Notes under the pieces: model-generated | What the model was told of the DNA's origin: nothing | What the model saw: only the letters and a program-made list of their open reading frames with translations | Database searches by the model: none | In this document: piece after piece, positions 47,372-56,783 of the stretch | Layout: every line of letters begins with the position of its first letter | Numbering within the stretch: the stretch's first letter is position 1 | Made by a program: the position numbers and the translations under genes | Origin: Thiohalocapsa sp963704155 | GTDB lineage: Bacteria > Pseudomonadota > Gammaproteobacteria > Chromatiales > Chromatiaceae | Assembly (NCBI GenBank): GCA_963704155.1 | Contig: CAVPHF010000045.1 | Location: forward strand, 62,001 to 126,000 | Direction of reading: 5' to 3' | DNA length: 64,000 nt

Positions 47372-49207
47372 ATGCACCATTTGACGGAAATCCTCGCGCT
47401 GCTCGCCGTGCTCGGCATCGGCGCCCAGTGGCTCGGTTGGCGGCTGCAGATCCCTTCCATTGTCCTACTCAGCCTATGCGGGCTGGCGATCGGCCCGGTA
47501 TTCGGCATACTGCGACCGAGCGAAGCGCTCGGCGATGCCTATCAGCCATTGATCAAACTGGCGGTGGCGGCGATCCTGTTCGAGGGCGGTCTGTCGCTAA
47601 GGCTGGCGGAGCTCAGATTGGCGGCGGCCGGCGTCAATCGCTTGGTGACGGTATCGGTGATGCTGATGCTTTCACTCGGTGCGCTCGCGGCCCATCAGAT
47701 CGCCGGACTTTCGTGGCCCGTTGCACTGGTGTTCGGCGCCATTACGGTGGTGACCGGACCAACCGTCATCCTGCCGCTGCTGCGCCAGGCGCGGCTGCGC
47801 CGGCGGCCGGCCTCTTACCTGAAGTGGGAAGGCATCGTCAACGACCCGATCGGGGCCGTTCTGGTGGTCGTCATCTTCCAGTACTTCGTCGGCGCCGACG
47901 CGGGCGATCTTCAAGACACGCTGCTGCACATGGGTGCGGGCGTCGGCGTTGCGGTGCTGCTTGGCGGTGTCGGCGGCTGGCTGCTCGGACGCGCATTTCT
48001 GGCAGGAATGGTTGCCGAATACCTGAAGGGACCGGTCGCCTTGGCGGCGGCGCTCGGCGCCTACGCCATCTCGAACCTGGTGCTCGAAGAGGCAGGGCTG
48101 ATAGCGGCGACGGTGATGGGCGTCGTGCTCGGCAATATGAACCTGCCTAGTATCGGAGAGCTGCGCCGGTTCAAGGAATACATTGCGGTGATGCTGGTTT
48201 CCATGGTGTTCCTGCTGCTCACCGCCGACCTCGACCCACAGATCATGAAGGCACTCGACTGGCGCAGCATCGCTTTGGTCGTCGTGGTGATCTTCGTCAT
48301 TCGCCCCATTGCGGTCTGGTTGTCGACGATTGGCGCCGGCATGACCCGGCAGGAACGCACGCTGGTCGGCTGGATTGCTCCGCGCGGGGTGGTCGCGGCC
48401 GCGGTCGCCGGCGTCTTTGGTCCTGCCCTCGCCGAACAGGGCTTCGCTGGCGCAGAGTTGCTGCTGCCGATCGTCTTCACTTTGATCCTGAGCACAGTGG
48501 TGCTGCACGGCTTCAGCCTTGGCCGACTCGCGCGCAGACTCGATCTCAGCGCTACGCGTCGCGGCGGATTGATCATCGCCGGCGCCACGGCTTGGAGCAG
48601 CGGGCTGGCGACCGCACTGCATCAGTTGGAGGTACCGGTCATAGTCGCGGACAACGCCTGGCACCGACTGCGTAAGGCGCGTCTTGCCGGAGTGCCCGTC
48701 TATTTTGGCGAGCTGCTGTCGGAGCATGCCGAGACCTCACTTGAGTTGGGCGCCTATGGCAGCCTGCTCGCAACCACCAACAACGACGCCTACAACGCAC
48801 TCGTGTGCGCGCACTACGCCCCTGAGCTCGGTCGACAGCAGGTGTTTCAGCTGGCGGACCAAGAGGTCACCGAGGCCCGGCGGCCGTCACCGGCCGCGCG
48901 CGGCCGTCATGCCTTCTCCAACGACATCCAATACGAGGACCTACAGCGTCATTGGTATCGGGGCTGGGGCTTTCACAACACCGGTATCACCGAGCAATTC
49001 ACGCTGGAGCAGTTCCAGGCCGATCTGCCGGAAGAGGCAATACCGATCCTGGTCATCGGCAAGGACCAGCAGGTTCGCCTGATCGAACCCGGGAAGACCG
49101 CAAAGGCGGGGCCGGGCGAGCAGGTGCTGTGGTTTGGCTGCAGAGACGCCTGCGCGCCGAGCACTGAGCATGGCGGTGCGGCGGAGAAGCTACGTCCGTT
49201 CGTATAA
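47372..49207 (+). CDS. CPA1/NhaP-type Na+/H+ antiporter with C-terminal nucleotide-binding-like domain
   Basis: 611 residues. Twelve to thirteen membrane segments occupy about 1-385; the ion-exchange core is seen as FGAITVVTGPTVILPLLRQ and EGIVNDPIGAVLVVVIF, where the ND pair replaces the classic ND/DD of CPA transporters, and GWIAPRGVVAAAVAG. From about 390 a Rossmann-like TrkA-N/RCK segment starts (GLIIAGATAWSSGLATALHQLE), without a clear GxGxxG. It would exchange Na+ or K+ for protons and support pH or salt homeostasis. Start MHHLTEILALLAVLGIGAQW. Single gene. Confidence 0.87.
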   Translation: MHHLTEILALLAVLGIGAQWLGWRLQIPSIVLLSLCGLAIGPVFGILRPSEALGDAYQPLIKLAVAAILFEGGLSLRLAELRLAAAGVNRLVTVSVMLMLSLGALAAHQIAGLSWPVALVFGAITVVTGPTVILPLLRQARLRRRPASYLKWEGIVNDPIGAVLVVVIFQYFVGADAGDLQDTLLHMGAGVGVAVLLGGVGGWLLGRAFLAGMVAEYLKGPVALAAALGAYAISNLVLEEAGLIAATVMGVVLGNMNLPSIGELRRFKEYIAVMLVSMVFLLLTADLDPQIMKALDWRSIALVVVVIFVIRPIAVWLSTIGAGMTRQERTLVGWIAPRGVVAAAVAGVFGPALAEQGFAGAELLLPIVFTLILSTVVLHGFSLGRLARRLDLSATRRGGLIIAGATAWSSGLATALHQLEVPVIVADNAWHRLRKARLAGVPVYFGELLSEHAETSLELGAYGSLLATTNNDAYNALVCAHYAPELGRQQVFQLADQEVTEARRPSPAARGRHAFSNDIQYEDLQRHWYRGWGFHNTGITEQFTLEQFQADLPEEAIPILVIGKDQQVRLIEPGKTAKAGPGEQVLWFGCRDACAPSTEHGGAAEKLRPFV

Positions 49208-49329
49208 GACAGTGGCGAGTCTCGAGTTGCAGGGGCCGAGTTCTGGGCCACCGCACCGGGCGTGTGGGTTGCCCAGTGTGAATGCCGGTTTGCGCGCGGC
49301 GCCAATGGGGTGCTAAGGCGTTTCGACGG

Positions 49330-50214
49330 TCAGCTCGAACGGCGACCTCTGGTCTCGGTGAGACGCCAGTAGAGCCAAGCCAGCAGACCGATCCAGACCG
49401 CGGCAAGCCAGCCGATGACGCCATCGTAGTCTCCGGTCAGGAACGCCAGTGCAGCATTGTCGTCGCCGTCGGTGAAACGCCGCGAGACCTGGATGACGAA
49501 GACCCAACCGGCATGCAGACCGATGTCCCAGCCGATGTGCCCGGTGCGCTGACGGACCAGCGCGAGGAAGACGCCCACCATGAAGAGCGCTACGATCGAA
49601 CTTAGGTGGCGCCACTGAACCACGCCGGTGAAGACATGGATGAACATGCTCCATGTCCCGGACCAGTCGAACACCACGCCCTCCGGGAGCGCGTGCGGTT
49701 TCATGAAGTGCAGCAGCGCATACAGCAATGCCGACCAAACCACGGCGGAGCGCAGTCCATCGCGTTGGCGAATGGCGCCGAACAGCGCACCGCGAAAAAA
49801 GGTCTCCTCCAAAAGTCCAATCAGCAGGCCAGAAATCAGCACGCCGGCTGACTTCTGCAGCAGCACGAGCAGCCAGTGCTGCTCCGGCATGTCCGGCACG
49901 CGTATTCCAAGCACCAAGAGCGCGGCGATCAGCAGCAGCAGGATCAGGACACCGAGCGCCCACCCTAAGATGATCGACCGCACGAAGGCGCGCCTTGGAA
50001 TACCGAAACCGAGCGCGGCCGGCCGGTCTAGATGGCACCACTTCAGGAAGGGCCACAATCCGAGCAGGATGAACAGCTGCGCCAGGCGGCCCATGACACG
50101 CTGGGGCTCATAGTCGACCCACCCGGTCTGCATCAGCGGATAGGTCAGCAGCGCCGCAAGCAGCAGGCAACAGAACAGATAGGCGAAGAAGACAGCGGTG
50201 GTGCGCAACAACAA
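49330..50214 (-). CDS. CPBP-family intramembrane metalloprotease (CAAX-type)
   Basis: 294 residues with about eight membrane helices. The diagnostic EExxxR motif is EETFFRG (about 133), followed by an FxxxH-type LLHFMKPH and a late HIGWDIGLHAGW histidine pair. Family members process or bind membrane peptides, often bacteriocin-related, but many are of unknown target. The gene converges on the antiporter. No bacteriocin-like small ORF was seen beside it. Confidence 0.82.
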   Translation of the reverse strand: MLLRTTAVFFAYLFCCLLLAALLTYPLMQTGWVDYEPQRVMGRLAQLFILLGLWPFLKWCHLDRPAALGFGIPRRAFVRSIILGWALGVLILLLLIAALLVLGIRVPDMPEQHWLLVLLQKSAGVLISGLLIGLLEETFFRGALFGAIRQRDGLRSAVVWSALLYALLHFMKPHALPEGVVFDWSGTWSMFIHVFTGVVQWRHLSSIVALFMVGVFLALVRQRTGHIGWDIGLHAGWVFVIQVSRRFTDGDDNAALAFLTGDYDGVIGWLAAVWIGLLAWLYWRLTETRGRRSS

Positions 50215-50739
50215 TGCCTAGGAGTGACAGGGCCGAAGGAGCCGGCCGAGATGGAGTCTAAAGGGGAACTTGTCGAGTTTCGAGTGCCAGGTCTTTGACT
50301 TAGATACAGCGCGCTCTGTTGTCGCTGACTCTACCCCCAACGGATTTTCCCAGAATAATCTCCGGCGCGATTGCCGGATTGCCCGCCACCGCCGTGACTG
50401 CCAAACGCGAGACTCCAAGATCGTCGGTTGCGGGCCAGGCCCACATCCGCAGCAACTTGGCCAGTGCCGCGTTTCTCAACGCCGCGGCCTGCTGCCGCCC
50501 GTGACTTCATCGATCAACGCCTAGCCCGTCCCGACCGATACTTTCAGCATCTACAAACGCTGTATTGGGGATCTGGAGCGACCTGTTTGAATACTCATCC
50601 CCGGTCGTTGCGCCATCCAGCGAGGGAAGATTTGAGCGGGGAAGTGTCCGCAAAATGCCCTGTCATTGGATGTGGGCAATGATTGACCATTTTGTACTAG
50701 TTGTAACGGATCTGTGACATTGAGCACGGTCTCTGAGCG

Positions 50740-50761
50740 TTTTCCACAGCGTTATCCACAG
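50740..50761 (+). promoter_or_regulatory. DnaA-box pair (TTTTCCACA and TTATCCACA)
   Basis: A perfect consensus DnaA box TTATCCACA at 50753-50761, preceded four bases earlier by the near match TTTTCCACA. Two boxes alone do not define an origin; no dnaA, gyrB, rpmH or gidA is near. Confidence 0.45.
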
Positions 50762-51029
50762 ATTCTGTTGGTATCTCTGATTTTCGTATCATAAACAGAC
50801 CAGAATCTGAGTCTCCTCAACCACGCACTGAGAAACCATCACTAAGGCGATTGCCGGAAGCTTTCGTACCAGATGACGCAGGGTTGACGTTGGCCTTCAA
50901 GGAGGGCCGGCGCATGCATAGCAGGCTAGGTGCGCGCCGGTCGGACACGGGAGGCGGGCGTCAAGACAAGTCAGGTCGACGAACGAGCGCCGCCGTCAGA
51001 TGCCGGGCCAAGGGTTGGCCCTGGCCGTC

Positions 51030-51059
51030 GACCGCGACCGCGACCGCGACCGCGACCGA
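51030..51059. repeat. Hexanucleotide tandem repeat (GACCGC x4 plus partial)
   Basis: Four perfect GACCGC units followed by GACCGA, 50 bp from the mdh stop codon. No coding role is apparent. Confidence 0.85.
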
Positions 51060-51111
51060 CGACTTTCAGGCCTCGGCCAGGAGTGGCAAATAATCCCTCA
51101 GGCGTGCGGCG

Positions 51112-52098
51112 CTAGAGCAGGTCCTTGACGCCGTCGGCCTCGTCGGTGAGTTCCTTCAGCGTGAGGTCGATCTTGCCGCGGCTGTAGTCGTCGATCTCGA
51201 GGTCGCGGATGACCTCGTAGCCGCCGTTCTGGCAGCGGCAGGGCACGCCGAAGACGATGCCGGGGGGAATGCCGTAGACGCCGTCGGACGGCACGCCCAT
51301 CGTGACCCAGTCGTCGGAGCCGTGGACCCAGTCGTGGATGTGGTCGATCGCGGCGTTGGCGGCGGAGGCGGCCGAGGACAGCCCGCGCGCCTCGATGATC
51401 GCGGCGCCGCGCTTGCCGACGGTGGGCAGGAAGACGTCGTTGTTCCAGACCGGGTCGTTGATCAGGTCCTTGACGCTGTCGCCGTTAGAGGTGGCAAAGC
51501 GGTAGTCGGCGTACATGCTTGGGGAGTGGTTGCCCCAGACCACCAGTTGCCGGATCGACGCAACCGGGCGGCCGGTCTTGGCGGCAAGCTGCGAACGGGC
51601 GCGGTTGTAGTCGAGGCGCAACATGCCGTGGTAGTTGTTGGGATCGGTGCGTCCGACCTTACGGGCGGCGGAGGCGGCGATGTAGGCGTTGGTGTTGCAG
51701 GGATTGCCGACGACGAGTACGCGCACGTCCTCGCGCGCCTGCTCGGCGATGGCGCGACCCTGGACCGTGAAGATGGCGCCGTTGGCGCTCAGCAGATCGG
51801 CCCGTTCCATGCCCTTGGTGCGCGGGCGGGCGCCGACCAGCAGGCAGACGTCGGCGTCCTTGAAGGCAACGTTGGGGTCGTCGCTGGCGCTCATGCCAAC
51901 GAGCAATGGGAAGGCGCAGTCGTCGAGTTCCATCATCACGCCCTGGGCTGCCTGCATCGCCTGCGGAAGATCCAGCAGTTGCAGGATCACCGGCTGGTCC
52001 TTGCCGAGCATCTCGCCGGAGGCGATGCGGAACAACAGGCTGTAGGCGATCTGGCCGGCGGCACCGGAGACGGCGACACGCATGGGGGCTTTGGACAT
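51112..52098 (-). CDS. mdh: Malate dehydrogenase
   Basis: Interconverts malate and oxaloacetate with NAD(H). 328 residues from the ATG at 52098 (MSKAPMRVAVSGAAGQIAYS); an in-frame extension to 52251 has no family support. Nucleotide-binding loop GAAGQIAYSLLFRIASGEML, arginines in GARPRTKGMERADLL, the NPCNTNAYIA segment and the catalytic histidine in WGNHSPSMYADY identify the cytosolic-type (type 2) MDH seen in many proteobacteria. Last gene of the same-strand run that includes the photosynthesis genes, but 438 bp separate it from the pufC-type gene. Confidence 0.97.
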   Translation of the reverse strand: MSKAPMRVAVSGAAGQIAYSLLFRIASGEMLGKDQPVILQLLDLPQAMQAAQGVMMELDDCAFPLLVGMSASDDPNVAFKDADVCLLVGARPRTKGMERADLLSANGAIFTVQGRAIAEQAREDVRVLVVGNPCNTNAYIAASAARKVGRTDPNNYHGMLRLDYNRARSQLAAKTGRPVASIRQLVVWGNHSPSMYADYRFATSNGDSVKDLINDPVWNNDVFLPTVGKRGAAIIEARGLSSAASAANAAIDHIHDWVHGSDDWVTMGVPSDGVYGIPPGIVFGVPCRCQNGGYEVIRDLEIDDYSRGKIDLTLKELTDEADGVKDLL

Positions 52099-52536
52099 GA
52101 GAGATCCTCGACTGACAGTGATGGTGATGATGCGCCCGCGGGCGCGGTGGCGGGCATGACCGGGAACGGGACCGGTTTCGAAAACCCTGGTTGACCTGCC
52201 CTGCAACTGGTTGTTGTTGGATTGCCGGCGGACCCGACCAGCCACCGGCAACCGCCCCGAAGTTTAGCAGAGCCCGCTTGCCGGGGGTGCAGCAAGGATC
52301 TCAGGACGCGCGAGCGGGTTCCAGTGCGATGACGAGGTCGTAGACAGGGGCTGCAACCTCTTCTGCGGGAGACGGCGGCTGCCAGCGCGAAGAGCAGGCG
52401 CGTTAGAAATTCAACTGGGGGCGATTCACGAGGCTCGAAACGGGCGCCGCAGCCGATTCGCGACGGGGCGACGGCTGCAGTGCTGGTGCAACACCAACGC
52501 AGCCGCGCCCCTAATGCCGAGGATGCCGTGGTTCAG

Positions 52537-55500
52537 TCAGCGCCCGGTCAGATTCTCGCCGATGAGATAGACCTCGACTCGACGGTTCTGACCGCGCCCC
52601 TGCGCGGTGTTGTTGTCGGCAATCGGATTTGCCTCGCCAAGACCCTCGGCGCTGAGCCGCCCCGCGTCGACACCACGATCGATCAACGCCTGCATCACGG
52701 CCTCCGCGCGCTGCCTTGACAGCGTTTGATTGAGGTCGGCACCACCGGCACTATCGGTGTGGCCTTCGATACGGGCGGTCAGCTCGGGACGCGCGACGAG
52801 CAGCGCGGCCGTCCGATCAATGGTTGGCAGCTCTCCGGCGGGCAATGCCGCACTGCCACTTGCAAACCGCAGCTGATCGCCACCCAGGCTCACGCGGACG
52901 CCGTCCTCGGTCACCTCACCACCGAGTTCGGCGGCACTATCGAACAGCGTCTGAACGGAGTTGGTGACGGCCTCAGCCTCGGCCAGCTGCCGCTCGGCAT
53001 CGGCCGCCATGGCCTGCATCCGGGCACGCGCTTCTTCAGCCGCTTGAGCAGCATCCTCCTGTTGCTTACGCAGCGCCTCCAGCTCGGCCGCCTGCGCGCT
53101 CCGCAGCTCGTCGAGCCGTTCGCGCTCGGCTTCCAAGTCTTGGTTCAGTCGTGCGACGCTCGCGGCCTCCGCCTCAGCCGCCGCGTCGCGCTGCGCGCGC
53201 ACAACGTCGAGCTGCTGCTGCAGGGCGGTGCGCTCGTTGTCGAGCCTCGCGAGCGCCGCCCTGACCCGTAGATCGGCCTGTTGCAGCGCCTTCTCGTGCG
53301 CGGCGCGCGTTGGCCGCGCATCACGCTCCTCGGCAGCCGCGTCGCGTTGTGCCCTGACCAACGCCAGTTGTTGTTCCAATGCGGTACGCTGGTTGTCGAG
53401 CTTGGCGCGCGCCGCTGACACGCGCTGCTCCATGGCCGACAATGCCACGGAATGCTGCCGCCGCAGCTGTGCCTCGATATCGGCTGCCACACCGTCGCGC
53501 TGCGCGCGGACGACCTCGAGCTGCTGTTTCAGCGCGGTACCTTCTTGATCCAGCCTTGCCTGCAACGCCGCAATGCGCCGTTCGGCCTGGTTCACCGCTG
53601 TTTGTTTCGCCTTTCCGAGACGTGACTCGACTTCGGATGCGGCGGCCTCACGCTGCGCTCGCACCACGTCCAGCTGTTGCTGCAACGCATGACGCTCCTG
53701 GTCCAGTCGCGCCTGCAGCGCGCCGATGCGCGTCCTCGCGGAGTCCAGTTCAGCCCGATGGGCCTGGCTCAGGCGCGACTCGACTTCCGACGCCGTACCA
53801 TCGCGCTGCGCGCGAACGACCTCGAGCTGCTGCTGCAGGGCGGTGCGCTCCTGCTCCAGACGGGCGTGTAACGCCGAAATGCGCCGCTCAGCGGCGTCCA
53901 GGGCGGCCTCGTGCTCGCTGGCATCGAACCCCGCCAGCGCCGCGCTGTCGCCATCGGCCGCCGCGCTGTCCCGTTCCGCAAGCGCCTGCTCGAGCTGCTG
54001 CTGCAACAGCGCCCGCTCGTCATGCAACGCCTGCAATTCCTCGCTCGACGCCGATTGCGCCCCAGATTGACTGGCGGACGGGCTCAGAGACGGGCCCGTC
54101 TCCGATTCGCTGGCTTCCGGCACGGCATCTGCCGCACTCCCGGCATCGGCGTCACCATCGGCCTTGGTGTCAGTACCGCTTGACGCGCCCTCGGCAGTGG
54201 ATGAATCGGGCAAGGCCCTTAGGCGCTCCTGCACCTGCTGCAAGCGCGTCTCGGCCGCCTTGACCCGCTCGTCGGCAGCACTCATGGCCGCGGCATGCGC
54301 TTCCGACATCTGCGCCGCGTTGGCTTCCGCCGCCTGTCGGGCCTCGTCGCGCTGCAACAGTGCTAGGGAGAGACGCTCCTGCAAGGTCGCACGCTCGTGC
54401 TCAAGTCGCGCCTCGAGCGCCTCCAGCCGCTGCTCAGCCGCGTTCAACGCCAGCGCGAAGTGCTTGGCGGTCTGCAGATCGGGCGATCGCAGCGCGAGTT
54501 CGGTGCGCAAGCGGTCAATCTCCGACGACAGCTCGCCGGCCTCTCCTCGACTGCTCAACAGCGTTTGGGGCGCCGCCTCAGCAGAATCTGAATCGACGCC
54601 GCGCTCCATAACAACCGCAAGCTGATCGCGCAGTTCGCTGATCACCGACTCGAGCTCGGCGACCCGATCCTCCGCGCCCTCAGGCGCCACAGCGGTCTGC
54701 GGGGGCGCGTCCTCGGCCGCAAGCGGCGGTCCGACCACTACCTCATCAGCTGTGCCGGCCAAATCGGATTCGGCGGTGGACTGCGGCGCGTCGAGCGGCT
54801 CAGGCGCGGCCACTTCCTGTGTTGCCGGTTCTGCCTCGACAGGTTCCGCCTCCGCCTCGCTCGCCAACTCCGGACTGGACTCGGCCTGCTCGGGCGCGGT
54901 CTCTGCCGCTGCCACCTGCTCGGTCGCCGCGGTTTCGGACGGCTGCGAAACCAGCGTCTGTGCGTCGGCGGTGCCATCTGTGACCGTTGCCTCTTCGACC
55001 GCCTCGGGCTCGGCCGTCGGGGTTGCATCGGCTTCTGCATCGGAAGCGGCCTCTTCTGCCGTGGCGGCTTCACTCTCCGCGACCATCGCGAGGGTCTGCG
55101 GCTCCGCGATCTCCGCGCTCTCGCCGTCAGCTGCCTCGCCGGATTCTGCAGCCGGCTCCCCCTCCGCCGGCACTTCCTCGACCGGCTTCCGACGATCCGG
55201 TATGACGCCGGCCAACGACGGATAGTCACCCAACATGCTGACCCCGAACAACGGCTTGAAGGCGCCCTTGTGGCAGGTTGCGCATGCCGTCTTCGGCGCG
55301 TCGCCGGTTGGGCCGAGGCGTTCCGCAGGGTACAGCGGCTTCAACGGCACCAGATAGTTGTTGTTGATGTCGCGGACCATCCGGATGCCGTGCCAAGCGG
55401 TCACGCGCTGCGGCGTGCTCTCTTCCCAACGGCCCATCGCCCGCGTCTGGTGGCAGTAGGTGCAGTTCACGCCGAGCGAATTCGACATGTACATCATCAG

Positions 55501-56358
55501 AGAATAGGTCCATTCCGCCTGCTTGATGGAACTCCGGTTCCCGCTCGGAAGCACGGTCATGCCCTGTACACCGATTGGGTTATCGGCCTCCAGGAACGGT
55601 GTCAGCGGGTCGAACGGCAGCGACGAGTTACCGTTGATCGTGACGCCGGCCGTATTCTGTCCGGCCTTGTTACCCGAGATGCCCGCCGACGGCGTCTTCG
55701 GCTCCGGCGCCGTGAACCAGATATCGGACGGAACATTCTGGCCGCGGTGACAGGTCCAGCAGGTCACGCCGGTATTGGCGACATGCGATTTCCAGTTCGT
55801 GTTGATGTCGCGGGTCATCTGCAGCATGCTGCGAGAGACAATCTTCGTGTACTTCTCGTCGGAAGCCAGATTCTCGGTGTTGTGGCAATACTCGCAGCCC
55901 TGCACCGGCGCCACCCAGGTCGAGAGGGCCTGCATCAGACGCGCAAACTCCAACGCGTTCAGGTCTGTCAGCACCTGTACGTTCTCGTTCACCTCGGTCG
56001 CCATCGGGATGTCCGGATCGTAGGGATCGCTCGGTTCCGGAGGCGGGATCTGATTCAGTTGCACCGCATCATAGATCCGGCCCGTCTTGTAGAGCTGGAT
56101 CATGGAATTGCCGCGAAAGCCCCATTGAACGCTTTCGGTGCGTTCACAGCCCGACAACAACACCAGTCCGCAGGCGCAGGCGCCCAGCAACAACCTGCGA
56201 CCGACAGGCCCAGGCTTTTGCGCCCGAACGGTGGCAAGAGCGCCCAGCAAGCGCTTGATCGGCGCAAGGCCGGCCATGCGACGCTCGTTGCCAACTGCAA
56301 CAGAAAGCGTAGCGGACTTCGATGTCGCATCAGACGACCTGGCTGCAGTGGGCCGCAT
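52537..56358 (-). CDS. PufC-type reaction-centre tetraheme cytochrome fused to coiled coil and OmpA peptidoglycan-binding domain
   Basis: One uninterrupted frame of 1273 residues. Residues 1-70: basic leader and lipobox LVLLSGC (Cys 71). Residues 72-385: complete PufC cytochrome with CEYCH (about 155), CWTCH (about 199), CTYCH (about 298) and CATCH (about 358), and the PufC stretches LARLMQALSTWV-like and WTYSLMMYMSNSLGVNC. Ordinary PufC ends here. Residues 386-560: Ala/Glu/Pro-rich linker. About 570-1150: coiled coil with 51-residue tandem repeats. About 1155-1273: OmpA-like domain (RFASGSAALPAGELP, RIEGHTDSAGGADLNQTLS, ANPIADNNTAQGRGQNRRVEV). ATG chosen for GGAGG eight bases upstream. PufC reduces the photo-oxidised special pair; tethering to peptidoglycan is inferred. 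HiPIP lies upstream. No pufLM nearby. Confidence 0.92.
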   Translation of the reverse strand: MRPTAARSSDATSKSATLSVAVGNERRMAGLAPIKRLLGALATVRAQKPGPVGRRLLLGACACGLVLLSGCERTESVQWGFRGNSMIQLYKTGRIYDAVQLNQIPPPEPSDPYDPDIPMATEVNENVQVLTDLNALEFARLMQALSTWVAPVQGCEYCHNTENLASDEKYTKIVSRSMLQMTRDINTNWKSHVANTGVTCWTCHRGQNVPSDIWFTAPEPKTPSAGISGNKAGQNTAGVTINGNSSLPFDPLTPFLEADNPIGVQGMTVLPSGNRSSIKQAEWTYSLMMYMSNSLGVNCTYCHQTRAMGRWEESTPQRVTAWHGIRMVRDINNNYLVPLKPLYPAERLGPTGDAPKTACATCHKGAFKPLFGVSMLGDYPSLAGVIPDRRKPVEEVPAEGEPAAESGEAADGESAEIAEPQTLAMVAESEAATAEEAASDAEADATPTAEPEAVEEATVTDGTADAQTLVSQPSETAATEQVAAAETAPEQAESSPELASEAEAEPVEAEPATQEVAAPEPLDAPQSTAESDLAGTADEVVVGPPLAAEDAPPQTAVAPEGAEDRVAELESVISELRDQLAVVMERGVDSDSAEAAPQTLLSSRGEAGELSSEIDRLRTELALRSPDLQTAKHFALALNAAEQRLEALEARLEHERATLQERLSLALLQRDEARQAAEANAAQMSEAHAAAMSAADERVKAAETRLQQVQERLRALPDSSTAEGASSGTDTKADGDADAGSAADAVPEASESETGPSLSPSASQSGAQSASSEELQALHDERALLQQQLEQALAERDSAAADGDSAALAGFDASEHEAALDAAERRISALHARLEQERTALQQQLEVVRAQRDGTASEVESRLSQAHRAELDSARTRIGALQARLDQERHALQQQLDVVRAQREAAASEVESRLGKAKQTAVNQAERRIAALQARLDQEGTALKQQLEVVRAQRDGVAADIEAQLRRQHSVALSAMEQRVSAARAKLDNQRTALEQQLALVRAQRDAAAEERDARPTRAAHEKALQQADLRVRAALARLDNERTALQQQLDVVRAQRDAAAEAEAASVARLNQDLEAERERLDELRSAQAAELEALRKQQEDAAQAAEEARARMQAMAADAERQLAEAEAVTNSVQTLFDSAAELGGEVTEDGVRVSLGGDQLRFASGSAALPAGELPTIDRTAALLVARPELTARIEGHTDSAGGADLNQTLSRQRAEAVMQALIDRGVDAGRLSAEGLGEANPIADNNTAQGRGQNRRVEVYLIGENLTGR
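53120..53885 (-). repeat. Five tandem 51-codon repeats in the coiled-coil region
   Basis: Repeats at about residues 825-1080 share RIxALxARLDQERxALQQQL then EVVRAQRDxxASEVESRL and a variable 13-residue end. Unit length is 153 bp. Copies 1-3 are closest; 4 and 5 diverge at the end. Two degenerate related blocks lie upstream. Heptad-compatible Leu/Ala spacing supports a coiled coil that grew by duplication. Confidence 0.85.
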
Positions 56359-56463
56359 GGGGAAGACCTCCGTTGGTAGTTGCGAATCAGCCTGCCGTAC
56401 GCTGGACATACATCGGCGTGCGATCTGCAATCTTTTTATTAACGAGCCGCATCAGCGGCCCAT

Positions 56464-56613
56464 GCGTCAGCTTAGCCTGACGCCGGGCGTTGTCAACACA
56501 ACTTGTCATCGACATGACATATCGCAATCAAATCGAGTTTTCTTGCAAATCAGAGGGCAGCTGGAGATGGCGGGCGAGCCGATCGGCCGCAGCGCGCGAC
56601 CGGCGCGGCCGAT
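56464..56613. promoter_or_regulatory. Three palindromes between HiPIP and the pufC-type gene
   Basis: The 425-bp gap holds GCGTCAG-CTTAGC-CTGACGC (56464-56483), TGTCAT-CGAC-ATGACA (56504-56519) and ATCGGCCGC/GCGGCCGAT (56582-56613). None has a T run, so they are poor terminators. The TGT...ACA dyad recalls the PpsR/CrtJ operator, but the spacer is 10 rather than 12 bases. They lie 105-255 bp upstream of the pufC-type ATG. Operator or mRNA-processing hairpins are both possible. Confidence 0.45.
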
Positions 56614-56783
56614 TACAAATGGATTGCGGAGGAATGTCAGCCCGGAGCCGGACAAGGACGTCCGGACGAACTTGAGTCTGCGAGCGCAGGGACGATGCGC
56701 GAAGCGCGAAGGGGCGATGCTGGCGGAAGGCAGTGAGACAATCGGGCGATGGCGCCGGCCATTAACCTGGCCGGCGCGCGGGC

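Larger units (their letters stand above)
50215..51111. other. Gene-free segment of about 0.9 kb
   Basis: No ORF in this stretch has a convincing protein or neighbour context. It contains DnaA-box-like sequences near 50740-50761, a lower-GC patch from about 50680 to 50850, and a six-base repeat at 51030-51059. It separates two minus-strand genes, so the first 200 bp upstream of 50214 should hold the CPBP gene promoter. Confidence 0.6.

Noticed and set aside
46588..48150. 520-codon plus-strand ORF bridging the membrane protein and antiporter
   Set aside because: It overlaps two genes in another frame and its Arg/Pro/Ala-rich translation lacks domains.
50740..50761. Chromosomal origin of replication
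   Set aside because: Only two boxes and none of the usual origin neighbours; kept only as a DnaA-box pair.
51322..52194. 290-codon plus-strand ORF over mdh
   Set aside because: Antisense to malate dehydrogenase with Gly/Val/Asp-biased composition; a shadow.
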